Assembly (NCBI GenBank): GCA_025769875.1 | Contig: JAGFNK010000587.1 | Coordinates: forward strand, 1-32,065 | Source of the DNA: Russula earlei | Taxonomy: Eukaryota > Basidiomycota > Agaricomycetes > Russulales > Russulaceae | Reading direction: 5' to 3' | Length of the DNA stretch: 32,065 nt | In this document: positions 17,496-27,096 of the stretch, in pieces | Position numbering within the stretch: position 1 is the first letter of the stretch | Layout: every line of letters starts with the position of its first letter | The notes under the pieces: model-generated | The model's input: the letters and a program-made list of their open reading frames with translations, nothing else | Told to the model about the DNA's origin: nothing | Database searches by the model: none | Translations under genes and position numbers: made by a program

Positions 17496-19210
17496 TTGAT
17501 TTCCTTCAATATGACCACAACTCGAGACTGGAAGACTAAAGGGTACCAAGTCCCAACTATTGAAGTGCTAGCTGCCCTTAAGTGCCCCTTCGAACTGCTG
17601 CCTGACCAGGAAAAGAATGTCCCCAGTATAACTATGTTCGACGATGGTGTCGAATTCTATACAATGCAGAAAGACAACGTACCTTGGACTGGCTACTATG
17701 CCAACTGGATGGGTGCCAAAGTAGCCCTCAGACATTTGTACGGCCTCTGGTTCAAAATCACGAGGTGCGGAGACACGTAGGAAGCGACATGCATCGCTCA
17801 CTCGGCCTTTAGACTCCAACAAAGCCCTCTCCGAGGCATCAATATCACCACACTGACAGCCTCAGGAACACCCCTTCCCAGATCTAGAGCCCCAAGCCAT
17901 GCCCCGACACCAGGGCCAGCCCCCACCACCCATGCTCCAATGGAGCTCAAACCGACAACAACAACGAACATTTTTGTCACAGCCACTAACCCCAACCCTA
18001 TTCAACCACAGCCTGCATCATCCGGGACAGCACAACCCCCCACCTGCACTTCGTTCTCTGGGATCGGAGGTCGCGGAATACGACCCCCGAGTCCCGATCC
18101 CGACCCTGATGACTACAACACATGCATGGATCGTGACCGCAACACATGCAACCCAGACAACGGAAAACTCGAAGGGATCCCTCCCAAGTTCTTCAAAGGT
18201 GATCGCATGTGAACGCACGCATTTTTAGTCGCGTTTAATAGGTTCATGTCCATGAACCATGACAGCAAAATTGCTAGGGACCCAATCAAGAAATGTGCTT
18301 ATTTCCTCTCATTGATGAAAGGACCCAAGGTCAAAGGATGGCTTGAAGCCATGGATCAGTGGCTCGAAGACGTGCAAAATGACCCTACTAACGTTCCACT
18401 AGGACTCATAGCATGGGAAGCACTGTGACAGCAATTCCGCTGGGCGTTCACCAATTACGCAGAACGCGAGAAAGCCCAAGATAGGCTTAAAGAGCTGAAA
18501 ATGAAAGATGGCCTTCTAGATGATTATATATTGGAATTCCAACTATTGGCAAGACGCGCTGGGCTCGACGTCGATGAACCGACAGTCATGAGACTGTTCG
18601 CCTGGGGACTCCCATGGTCCCTGGTTGAATTGTGTCTTGATCTCGAGGACCCCACATCGTTTGTGGATTGGGTCGCAGCGGCACAGAAACACCACAGGGT
18701 CTGGATGCGCAAACGAGCAATTTTATCCAACCACTCTAGCACACACGGACGCAACTTCAATCAACCCCAGAATAACAGACCCTGGGGACGACTTGTTAAC
18801 TCGGCATGGGCCAACCGTGGGAATAATCAAAACAATGCCACACCCGCGCATCCATGCCTCCCCCCACACGATCCAAATGCAATGGACACCAGCGCAGGCG
18901 CTGCATGTAAGGCAGTCACTGAAGCCAAGAAACAGAAACATCAAGAGGAAGGAAGATGCTTTCAATGCTCCCTTGAGGACACTTGGCTCGCGATTGCCCC
19001 ATGAAGCAAAAACACGAAACGACTTGCACACGTGCCGCCGAAGCAACCACCACCACGCCCGAATCCTCCATTGTGGAGATAATCAAAGAAAACGCAGCCG
19101 ACAAACTCGCAAGAGCAGCAAAAGTGCCTTCTGTAGAGGAAAGAGAGGCCTTTATTAAAGCCCTGACAGGAGATGATGAGGATAGAGAAGAGGATTTTTT
19201 GGATGCTTGA
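17496..19210 (+). pseudogene. Chromovirus gag, broken
   Basis: The N-terminal part (from 17496, or the second ATG at 17511) is followed by a Pro/Thr-rich linker and a Ty3-type capsid region: GIPPKFFKGD, FVDWVAAAQKHHRVWMRKR and a run with YAEREKAQDRLKELKM. A single CCHC knuckle is split by a frameshift: CFQCSL in one frame, then GHLARDCP in the next (about 18957-19003). In-frame stops are TAG 17778-17780, TGA 18210-18212 and TGA 18426-18428. After the knuckle the frame runs to a TGA at 19208-19210, overlapping pol through a slippery site. Gag would form the particle and package the RNA. Confidence 0.88.
19195..19201 (+). other. Candidate -1 ribosomal frameshift site between gag and pol
   Basis: In the gag frame the codons read gaT TTT TTG, a canonical X_XXY_YYZ heptamer (T_TTT_TTG). 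The gag TGA follows six bases later at 19208. Slipping back one base enters the frame that runs into the protease without a stop. A -1 shift between gag and pol is well known in Ty3/gypsy elements. Any downstream RNA structure is unverified. Confidence 0.6.
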
Positions 19211-22200
19211 GCATAACGGCGATTGCTCAAGCTTTAGGTATTGATTCCATGTACAAGTCTCAAAGAACGTCAATATCAGTGATGACTACTATTTACACTG
19301 GATTGAACAAAGCTGAAAAAAAGGCCCTGATAGACAGTGGAGCTACAGAATGCTTCATATCTCCTAAATTAACAAAGGAACTGTGCCTACAAACACAAAA
19401 ATTAATCCCAACCAGAAACATCAAAAACGTTGATGGAATGCTTAACTGTTCAGGAAAGGTCACCCAAACCGTCCAGCTGGAATTAAAACTACTAGGACAA
19501 AGGCACACACATCAATTTCTAATCGCAGATATAGGACAAGACGACATCATCCTAGGATATCCATTCCTAGAATCGACCAATCCAAGGATAAATTGGTCCA
19601 AAGGGACCATCATGGGAAGAGTCACCCTCACGGGAAATCAGGAAACCCCAGCATGGATCAAAGCATTAATAGATTGGGAAGAAGGTGACAAACTATGGTT
19701 ACAAACCCAAATATGCAAAACCACAATAGCACAGCAACTGGCGGAATCACAGATGCAAGACAAACCTAAAACCTGGCAGGAGATAGTACCCTTTCAATAC
19801 CACCAATATGGACAAGTATTCATGGAACAAGAGTCAGAAAGATTCCCCGGACCAAGAAAATGGGATCACGCCATTGACCTAAAATCAGACGCCCCGACAA
19901 CGATTAACTGCAGAGTGTACCCTCTCTTGCCTAAAGAAAAGGAAGAACAAAAGAAATTTCTTGAACAAAATTTACAACTTAAATGAATAAGAAGATCTAA
20001 CTCACCGTACGCAAGTGGATTCTTTCTTATAAAAAAGAAGGATGGCAAGTTTCGACCAGTACAAGACTATAGAAATTTAAACAAGTGGACAATACCCAGT
20101 GTATATCCACTACCCTTAATCCCAGAGCTTATCCATGCCTTAGCAGGAAAGAAACTCTTCACCAAATTTGATGTTAGATGGGGTTACAACAATATTCGAA
20201 TTAAAGAAGGAGACGAGTGGAAAGCAGCCTTCAAAACCAGCGATGGGCTGTTCAAACCCACGGTAATGTTCTTTGGATTAACAAACTCTCCAGCCACCTT
20301 TCAAACTATGATGGATGACATTTTTCAAGAAGAGCTCGCACAAGGATGGTTAAAAATCTACATGGACGACATCATCATTGCTACAGAAAATGATGAAACG
20401 GAACATACATCTAAAGTCAACCACATACTGTCCAAATTGAAACAACATGATCTCTATCTCAAACCAGAAAAATGTCGATTCCACAGAAGAAAAGTGGAGT
20501 ACCTCGGGGTAATCATAGGACAAGGAAAGATAACCATGGACCCCATAAAAGTCAAAGGAATTGAAGACTGGCCAACCCCATCGACACTAAAAGAAGTTAG
20601 AAGTTTCCTAGGATTTTGTAACTTCTATCGAAACTTCATACCCAACTTTTCCATAAAAGCCAGACCACTGAACAACTTGACAAAGAAAAACAAACAATGG
20701 GAATGGACAGCAAAGGAAGATCATGCCTTTCAAACTTTAAAGAAAACCTGCATATCCTACCCAGTGCTTTGTACGCCAGAATGGACAAGACAATTTATTT
20801 TGGACACCGATGCATCAGGATTCGTCATCGGAGCCATTATATCTCAAGAATATGAGGACGGTCTACACCCAATCGCGTACTACTCCAGAACACTATTGGA
20901 TGCAGAAAGAAACTACGATGCGCATGACAAAGAACTAGCAGCAGTAATTTTTGGATTGAAAAGTGGACGACCATTTTTCCTAGGAGCCAATAAACCAGTC
21001 AGAGTAAGGACAGACCACAAAAATCTCACCTATTTTAAAGAGCCACAAAAATTAACAGGACGACAAGCCAGATGGATGCAATACATGCAAGATTTCAACA
21101 TCACCATGGAACACGTCCCTGGACACATGCACACAATTGCCGACACACTTTCTCGTCGTAAAGACCTTAACAAGGGGGTAGAAGAACAAAAAACCACCTT
21201 ACTACCACCAAACATCCTCGCACGAAAAATTTATCTACCAGACAAATTTGACAAACGATGAGAAATCGACAATTTCATGACACACCCTTTGCAGGACACC
21301 CAGGAATAGCTAACACCTGGGACTTAGTCAAACAACACTATGAAGGACCTAGACTGCGACAATTCGTAGAACAATACATCAAAGGATGCGCCAAATGTCA
21401 AGAGTCCAAGACCAACATACCTAGAAAGAAGGCCACGACCTTTCCACTCAACACACACGTTGAACAAGGCCCCTTTCAATATGTATCGATGGACCTTATC
21501 ACCGATCTACCCAAATCAGAAGGATTTGACAGTGTCCTTACCATAGTCGACCAAGGATGTTCCAAAGCAACAAAGTTTATTCCATGCAACAAAATGATCG
21601 ATGGAACAGGTGTCGCACATGAGTATCTGAAACACCTCATACCCTGGTTTGGCATTCCCAAAAGAATTATCTCCGACAGGGACCCTTGATTCGCATCAAA
21701 CTTCTCCAAAGCCATATGTAAAAATTTAGGCATCAAACAAAACATGTCCACCGCATTCCACCCTCAAACTGATGGACAGACAGAAAGGATGAACACATGG
21801 CTGGAACAATACCTAAGACCCTGGACCATGACTCACCTGCATTCCTGGGCAAAAATGCTTCCCCTGGCGGAATACGCACACAACTCATGGAAACATGAAA
21901 CATCATGAAGATCGCCACATGAACTCCTCATGGGATTCAAACCTCAAATCAACATCAGTCTAGAAGACAATAACGTACCCTCATCCACCAACCGCCTAAA
22001 ACAACTTGCAACTTGGAGAAGCAAGACAAGATGCCCAACAACTTCTCGAACGTAAACAACAACCCCTAAAACCTGACATCAAAGAAATGGAAGAAGGAAC
22101 CCTCGTATGGCTAGAAGCGAAGAACCTCAAAACACGAGGAACATGCAAGTTGATGCCCAAAAGATACGGCCCCTTTCCCATCACAAAAAGAATCTCCAAA

Positions 22201-22521
22201 GTCGGTTATCAATTACAACTCCCCCCATCAATGAAAATACATGACATCTTCCATGTCAACTTACTTCTCCCTTATAAGGAGACGGAAGAATATGGCACGC
22301 CGTTTACATGACCTCCACCAACCGTAGAAAATGAGGAAGAATACAAAATTGAAGCAATTCTAGACACAAGAAGATTCGGATGAACATGTAAACTCCAATA
22401 CCTCATACACTGGAAGGAATACCCCACATCAGATGACTCATGGGTCAACCACCATGACCTCCATGCCCCAGAACTTCTGAAAGAATACTATTCCGCCTTG
22501 GCTGGACGACCCCAGATATAA
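19202..22521 (+). pseudogene. Chromovirus pol: protease, reverse transcriptase, RNase H, integrase, chromodomain; broken
   Basis: Domains in order are: aspartic protease with LIDSGATECFIS (about 19330-19365); RT with FDVRWGYNN and YMDD (20359-20370); RNase H with DTDASGFVIGAI, DKELAAVIFGL and RTDHKNLTYF; integrase zinc finger HDTPFAGHPG...CAKCQESK (from about 21273); the DDE core with SMDLITDLP, SDRDP and HPQTDGQTERMN; and a GPFPITKR/GYQLQLP C-terminal fold. The final chromodomain reads YKIEAILDTRRFG, LQYLIHWKEYPTSDDSWV and LLKEYY, and ends in TAA 22519-22521. The frame is broken by TGA at 19984-19986, 21687-21689, 21906-21908, 22309-22311 and 22381-22383, and by frameshifts near 21255 and 22005. 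The chromodomain defines a chromovirus and in the family directs integration to heterochromatin marks. Confidence 0.95.
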
Positions 22522-22538
22522 AAAGAACACCACCTAGA

Positions 22539-23510
22539 ATGACCATTCCCCATTGTTCCATTCCCCGATACAACGATATGTCTTCCACTCCAAACTCCCC
22601 TACTGCTTCCACCGCCACCCTCATACCCACTCCGCCTTACTCTCCCGCTCTTATTCACCTGCCACTGTCCAGAGAACCGTCCCCTTCAACAGCGGCAACC
22701 ATTAACACTAGACTGCTCATTCGACACACCGCACAACATGCTGCCATGATTGTGCAAGCTCGCGAATTGTGGGAAGACGACTCCCTCACCACCATCCTAT
22801 GTGCCTTTGGCAACCGATCACCTACGCGAGGGACTGACTCTCCCATCAGAAACCGCAGTCCCTCTTATCACGTCCGCTCTCGTTCACCTGACCCCATTCC
22901 TATTCCCCCACGCACGACCACCACTACCATCGAACAAGTCAAAAACATTGTACTACTCAACGAAAATCTAGCCCCAGTAAACCCTCAGAGAACACCACCT
23001 CCCGTCTATGAACCACCCATCAACCACACCCAGCCTTCCGAACTAGAAGAACTCGGAGAAGAATGGGAAGAAGGAGACTTAGGCCTAGATTTGCTAATCC
23101 CAGACCCAGGCAATGAAGATGACACACTCCCACCTCGTTTTGTTCTCCCTGACCTCACACACGGTTTCCCCTCCCTGCTAGCCACTTACAGCCCAGGATG
23201 TCCTACTCACCGCATACCCATCCGAGCACGAGCGGACCCTTACCCATGCCCCCTCCTCTCTCAAAAAGACGCCTTTTTGTTCAAAGAGAACCTCAGGCAT
23301 ACCAAAGCTGTTAATGAGGCACTCAGGTTTGAACAAGACCTATCTCTAGAAGCTGAAGTACATCGTTACCAATTTGCTATAAAGAAAACACAACAGATGG
23401 CAAATTCCCTCATCACTGCTCGAGAGAGATACCATGACATGGTATGGGAAGTAAGAGACTCAGAAATCAAGCTAGCCAAGGCCAATGCAAAAGCCTGCCT
23501 CAAACCATGA
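22539..23510 (+). CDS. Extra ORF after integrase (ORF3), Pro/Ser-rich with C-terminal coiled coil, 323 aa
   Basis: The ORF starts at an ATG 17 bases after the pol stop. A TATAAAAAG sequence overlaps that stop, only 14 bases upstream of the ATG. Residues 1-70 are Ser/Thr/Pro-rich (SSTPNSPTAST); then come an RSRSPDPIPIPPR segment, an acidic middle part (LEELGEEWEEGDLGLDLL) and, from about residue 245, a charged helical region likely to form a coiled coil (ENLRHTKAVNEALRFEQDLS, EIKLAKANAKA). It resembles no env glycoprotein: no signal peptide or membrane segment is visible. The stop TGA overlaps an ATG (ATGA) that opens the frame with zinc knuckles, so this is either an upstream cistron or the front half of one frameshifted protein. 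Its function is unknown; an RNA-binding accessory role is inferred from the knuckles alone. Confidence 0.7.
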   Translation: MTIPHCSIPRYNDMSSTPNSPTASTATLIPTPPYSPALIHLPLSREPSPSTAATINTRLLIRHTAQHAAMIVQARELWEDDSLTTILCAFGNRSPTRGTDSPIRNRSPSYHVRSRSPDPIPIPPRTTTTTIEQVKNIVLLNENLAPVNPQRTPPPVYEPPINHTQPSELEELGEEWEEGDLGLDLLIPDPGNEDDTLPPRFVLPDLTHGFPSLLATYSPGCPTHRIPIRARADPYPCPLLSQKDAFLFKENLRHTKAVNEALRFEQDLSLEAEVHRYQFAIKKTQQMANSLITARERYHDMVWEVRDSEIKLAKANAKACLKP

Positions 23511-23824
23511 ATCTGTTCAGAACGATGCCTCAGCTCTCCGAACAAGAACACAAGGACGCCAAACAAGCTCTCTTAGATCCATGGTACCAGTTCTCCCCTT
23601 GACTCTCGAACAAATGCGCCTGGTGCCATGACAGAGGACACAACACATTCGAATGCCCCAAAATCACCATTTGCATCCTCTGCAATCGCCATGGACATAT
23701 TGCCGACCACTGCAGAAACCCCCACCAACGATGCAAAACTGACAGGATGTGTCAAGTCCCTCGTGATCAAATCCATTTCCACACCCATGGCTGTCACTCC
23801 ACCATCCTCCCTTACATCGCTTAG
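23507..23824 (+). pseudogene. ORF3 C-terminal part with two CCHC zinc knuckles, one in-frame stop
   Basis: From the ATG at 23507 the frame has 31 codons, a TGA at 23600-23602, then continues to a TAG at 23822-23824. The second stretch holds two perfect C-x2-C-x4-H-x4-C knuckles: CAWCHDRGHNTFEC (23615-23656) and CILCNRHGHIADHC (23672-23713), followed by a Cys/His-containing tail. Knuckles of this kind bind nucleic acid and normally sit in Gag; this element already has one in its gag. The position just before the purine tract and 3' LTR is that of env in other elements. The single TGA is probably a point mutation in one continuous ORF. Confidence 0.72.
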
Positions 23825-23832
23825 ACGTTAAC

Positions 23833-23842
23833 AAGGGGGTGA
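23833..23842 (+). other. Polypurine tract of the chromovirus
   Basis: AAGGGGGTGA immediately precedes the TGTCACAAG start of the 3' LTR. It is the expected primer for plus-strand DNA synthesis. Confidence 0.7.
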
Positions 23843-24338
23843 TGTCACAAGTACTGGCTCTTCAGACCGGACCGGCAACTGGACAAGCCTACCCGTACAG
23901 ACCTCACGTTTCCTGCGTGTTTTCATGACTCACCTAGCCTCACATGTACCATCACCTTCCAGCGTGTTCTAGTTTCGATTGCCTCACCATTACCTTGTGT
24001 CTGCTATTTGATATAGGATACAATGTCTATATAAGACTGTCCGACAAAGAGAACAAGCCCTAAGCTTGTTCTCTTGTGAATATCACTGGATTCGAGCTTC
24101 GGGACTGTAGGCTTGCAGGAAATCAAGCATTCGACTTGAAAACTCTCTCCACTCTCTAAGTCTTCAAACGCGAAGACATATCCATTGTACAGTATTTCCT
24201 CTCCACGGTACACACTAGCCTTCACTGTGTTGTCACCGAGATCCCCAACTTTGCGAGAATTAACCTTCTCGCTTGACTCTGTGTGCACGACTCACGCGTG
24301 AAACGATTTGTCAGTGACACCACCCCCAGTCAGTGACA
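23843..24338 (+). repeat. 3' LTR of the chromovirus, 496 bp
   Basis: The LTR runs from TGTCACAAGTAC to CAGTCAGTGACA. It carries the same TATA box and AGAACAAGC/GCTTGTTCT hairpin as the 5' LTR. It has no nested LTR at CGGGACTG|TAGGC, thereby showing the pre-insertion sequence of the 5' LTR. The target duplication TATGA follows at 24339-24343. Confidence 0.95.
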
Positions 24339-24795
24339 TATGATGTATATAATAAATTAATATGCATTTTTTTTTTTGTTGTCATTTGCATATTCACATA
24401 TATGGGGTTACACATGATGTGTCAGCATCAAACTCAGTGTTGAGCAGTCCAACTCGAGCTCAACATCTGGGTGCTTGGAGCCCCATTTTCACCAGAGTTG
24501 CACATACAAAATTTGCACAAAGATGTGCACCCACACATTGGTGACACATATTCTGCCTTAATGACATGCTTGCAATACCCCACTTGGAAGGAGTGGAAGG
24601 AAGGGTTAGAAAAAATATTTTACATATCACATGTAAACCCAGCAAATCACAACCAGAAAATAACTCATATTTGAAATGGACTCATTAGTTTATTATGTCA
24701 CTTACATCACACCTGTCATTCCTGTCACTCCTGGAAAATCCCAAAATCCAAGTTCAAGTTCAAGATTCAAGAATTCTCGGTTGGTAAAAGGGGCC

Positions 24796-25774
24796 TCAGT
24801 GTTTCTCTTTTGTTTTGGTGGGGTTTTGAGTGAGCCCCCTCGATGGTGCATTGAGCAAGGACAATGCATCTGTATCATGCTCTCCTCTTCTCCCTCCTCC
24901 CATGTCCTCTACCCCACTCCCACATCTTACTCTTCCCTGTGCTCTGCCATCCTTCTAACCTCCCCTGACAATGCAATCCTCATCATGTTTGACATGTTCA
25001 ACAGCAGTTGAATCAGTGCATGTTCAGTTTTCCCCCCTATTTTGGTCATCTTCCTCTCTCCCCTCCACTCTCCTTTGCACAGTGCTGAGCATGTCTTCCA
25101 GGTCTATGTCATGTTGTGTACATGTGCAAGGCAGCAGTGTAAATGTTTCTGACTGGCCTATGGGAGTCTCATGGCCTTTGTGTGTTTTTGTCTTTCACCC
25201 CTTTTTTCCAGTTTCTCTCTCCCGCCTCCCTTTTGGCCCTTTTTTCCCCCCCCTTTCCATTGCTTCTCATTACACATTCGTCTCCTTACCCAGCATGCTC
25301 AGGTTTGGGCATTGAAAAGTCAGCAATCCTCTTTTGTTTTGGTGAGTTTTCAAATGAGCCCCTTTACTGGCACTTCTTGCAGCGATGGCACAGCCAGGAC
25401 TGCAGTGATGACACAGCTGTCTCTCTCTCTATCCCATGGCCCCTTTCCCATGTCCCTGTGACCTGTTGCATTTCTGTGGGCCACAACTACTGTCATGAAC
25501 CATTTCCTGGAGAGGGCCCTTGAAGGACCCTTCCTTATGAGAGGAAACCCAGCCTCTATGGTGTCACCCTGTTCACATGGACAAAAGGGGTGAGTAGAGG
25601 TGTCCACAATATCATGCATGCATTGTCATGCAAGTGATTCTCAGCACAATCAACATACAGCAAGCCCCACTTAGTGGCAACCCTTTTTAGCAATAAAGGA
25701 CAGCACTATAGCCTCTCTAAGGACCCTCTAGCATGACTCTAAGTGCTCTACAAGAGGCACTAACAAGACACTAA
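24796..25774. other. Non-coding repetitive stretch, about 980 bp
   Basis: I see no gene here. Two related blocks (CTCTTTTGTTTTGGTG followed by GAGCCCC) occur at about 24806-24845 and 25330-25365, and 25145-25330 is paralogous to 15838-16008. The plus strand is rich in pyrimidine runs (24885-24930, 25190-25265). Open frames of up to 126 codons in this area have no recognisable protein features. Confidence 0.5.
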
Positions 25775-25948
25775 GGCCCCTTTTACCAACCGAGAATTCT
25801 TGAATCTTGAACTTGGAACTTGAATTTTGGGATTAGCTGGGAGTGACAGGTGTGACAGGTGTGATGACAGTGACATGTCATATGATTAACTAATATCAGT
25901 TGTTTTTGTCTGTTAACTATAATTCACATATTTGCATATATGATGTCA
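25775..25948 (+). repeat. Second copy of the Tourist-like MITE arm, truncated
   Basis: It starts TAA|GGCCCCTTTTACCAACC and shares GAATTCTTGAATCTTGAACT and the GTGACAGGTGTGA units with the MITE at 16009. The inner part (CACATATTTGCATATATG) also matches. The sequence then meets a diverged LTR at 25949. I found no matching right arm in the window. Confidence 0.6.
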
Positions 25949-26430
25949 TGTCACCAACTGGGGGTGGTGTTGCTGACAAATCATTTCATGTGCAAGATAA
26001 GCACAAGGAAATCAAGCGAGACAATGAGTTCTTGTGAGAATCGGGGATCTTGGTGACAATACAGCAAGAGCTAGTATGTACTGTGAAGTGGGGAAAGGTT
26101 TGATAAGTCTTCGTGTCCGGAAGACTTAGCAATTCAGTAGGTTTCAGACGATGAGCTTGGAAGCTTGGAGGCAGACAGGTCCTGAAGCATAATCCAGTGA
26201 TATTTCACAAGAGAACAAGCTTAAGGCTTGTTCTTGCTAACTGGCAGTCTTATATACATGGGGACACTATATCAAATGATGTCCTTGAGGAAACGTTGAG
26301 GTGATTGATATGAGAACATGCTGGAACCTAGTGGAATACATGAGTCTGCTAAACGAGTCATAGAACATGAAGTGGACGTGAGTGTTACCAAGTGGTTTGG
26401 GGTCTGGAAGATGCCAGAACACCTGAACTA
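25949..26430 (-). mobile_element. Diverged LTR related to the chromovirus LTR, right end not resolved
   Basis: On the minus strand it ends CCCCCAGTTGGTGACA at 25949 and shares with the chromovirus LTR the AACGATGAG/ACGAAGACTT region, the GAGAACAAG hairpin (about 26208-26235), a TATATAAG box (complement at about 26250) and the TTTGATATAG segment. Overall it is clearly diverged. The expected TGTCACAAG start could not be found around 26400-26440, and no target duplication was seen, so the right boundary is approximate. It is probably an older or sister-family solo LTR. Confidence 0.65.
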
Positions 26431-26439
26431 TGGACTGCA

Positions 26440-27096
26440 CCGTTTGCATCATGCATGCATCAGATCTTGATCATTTATGTTCGTTGATATTGCGTTCGGA
26501 ACGCGTTGATCGTATCTATCTGAAGATGTATTGAAGAAGCAATGAGTAGCATTGCTTCTGTTCCAGATGTTCCTGTACTGCCACATACATTGCTTCCTTG
26601 ATTAGGAAAGTACTTATGACACCTGAGATTGCTACTAGGGAAGCACCTAATGCTTCCAGCACTGAGATTGTTTACATAGAAGCAACCTTGCTTCTATGAG
26701 CCGTGCTTTTGCTTCTATAGCACCTGACCAGTACTACAGTAGTGCAAACATTATCCCTGTAGGGCTATATAAGGCCCCCAGTTAGTAACAGTTGAGCCCT
26801 AAGCTTGACTTAGCTTGCCAATCCCAAACAGTTGACTCCTACCCTGTCTGTAGAGCCCCTCTTCATCTTGTTGCCATACTCCAGAAGGATCTAACACTCC
26901 TTCCCCTCCATGAGTATTGCTTGCTTGACTCAAGCATATCTGCATTGGTAGGACATGTGTTCATAGATGCAACCATTGATCTTATTTAAGGCACTTTGGA
27001 GCCTTAACATAAGTTGAGCTTCTATCACAGACATCGCTGTGAAAGCAAACCAGAATAGGCAGGAAGCCTTAGGACTAGGATCTAGTCATCATACGG
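26440..27096 (+). repeat. Probable 5' LTR and leader of a second Ty3/gypsy element
   Basis: This stretch precedes a gypsy gag. It has a TATATAAG box at 26766-26773 followed about 28 bases later by CCCTAAGCTTGAC, the same arrangement as in the LTR promoters at 16297 and on the minus strand near 4990. Repeated GAAGCA/TTGCTTC motifs (26530-26720) form many short inverted pairs. I could not fix the LTR ends or a primer-binding site, and the 3' LTR is not in the window. Confidence 0.5.

Larger units (their letters stand above)
16112..24338 (+). mobile_element. Complete Ty3/gypsy chromovirus with self-primed replication signals, TSD TATGA
   Basis: LTRs at both ends (TGTCACAAG...GTGACA), a 5-bp duplication TATGA on each side (16107-16111 and 24339-24343), a primer-binding site, gag, protease-RT-RNase H-integrase-chromodomain, an extra ORF and a purine tract are all present in canonical order. 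Subtracting the nested solo LTR and its extra target copy leaves about 7.4 kb. The complementarity of the predicted RNA 5' end to the primer-binding site places it near the Tf1/sushi chromoviruses. Frameshifts and stops in gag and pol mean it cannot move by itself. The two LTRs differ by a 5-bp indel and scattered substitutions, so the insertion is not recent. Confidence 0.95.
16009..24795. mobile_element. Tourist-like (PIF/Harbinger-type) MITE, about 555 bp, split by the chromovirus
   Basis: The left arm begins GGCCCCTTTTACCAACC at 16009 and the right end is its inverse, finishing at 24795. TCA stands directly outside both ends (16006-16008 and 24796-24798). The arms share GAATTCTTGAATCTTGAACT and tandem GTGACAGG units. 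A related copy at 25775 has TAA as flank. Three-base flanks and GGCCCC-type termini suggest a Tourist/Harbinger MITE; the superfamily is an inference. The chromovirus 16112-24338 is inserted in the left arm, whose inner part continues at 24339-24430. Confidence 0.65.

Noticed and set aside
22539..23824. ORF3 as an envelope glycoprotein
   Set aside because: It has no signal peptide, no transmembrane segment and no fusion-peptide-like stretch; the knuckles point to nucleic-acid binding.
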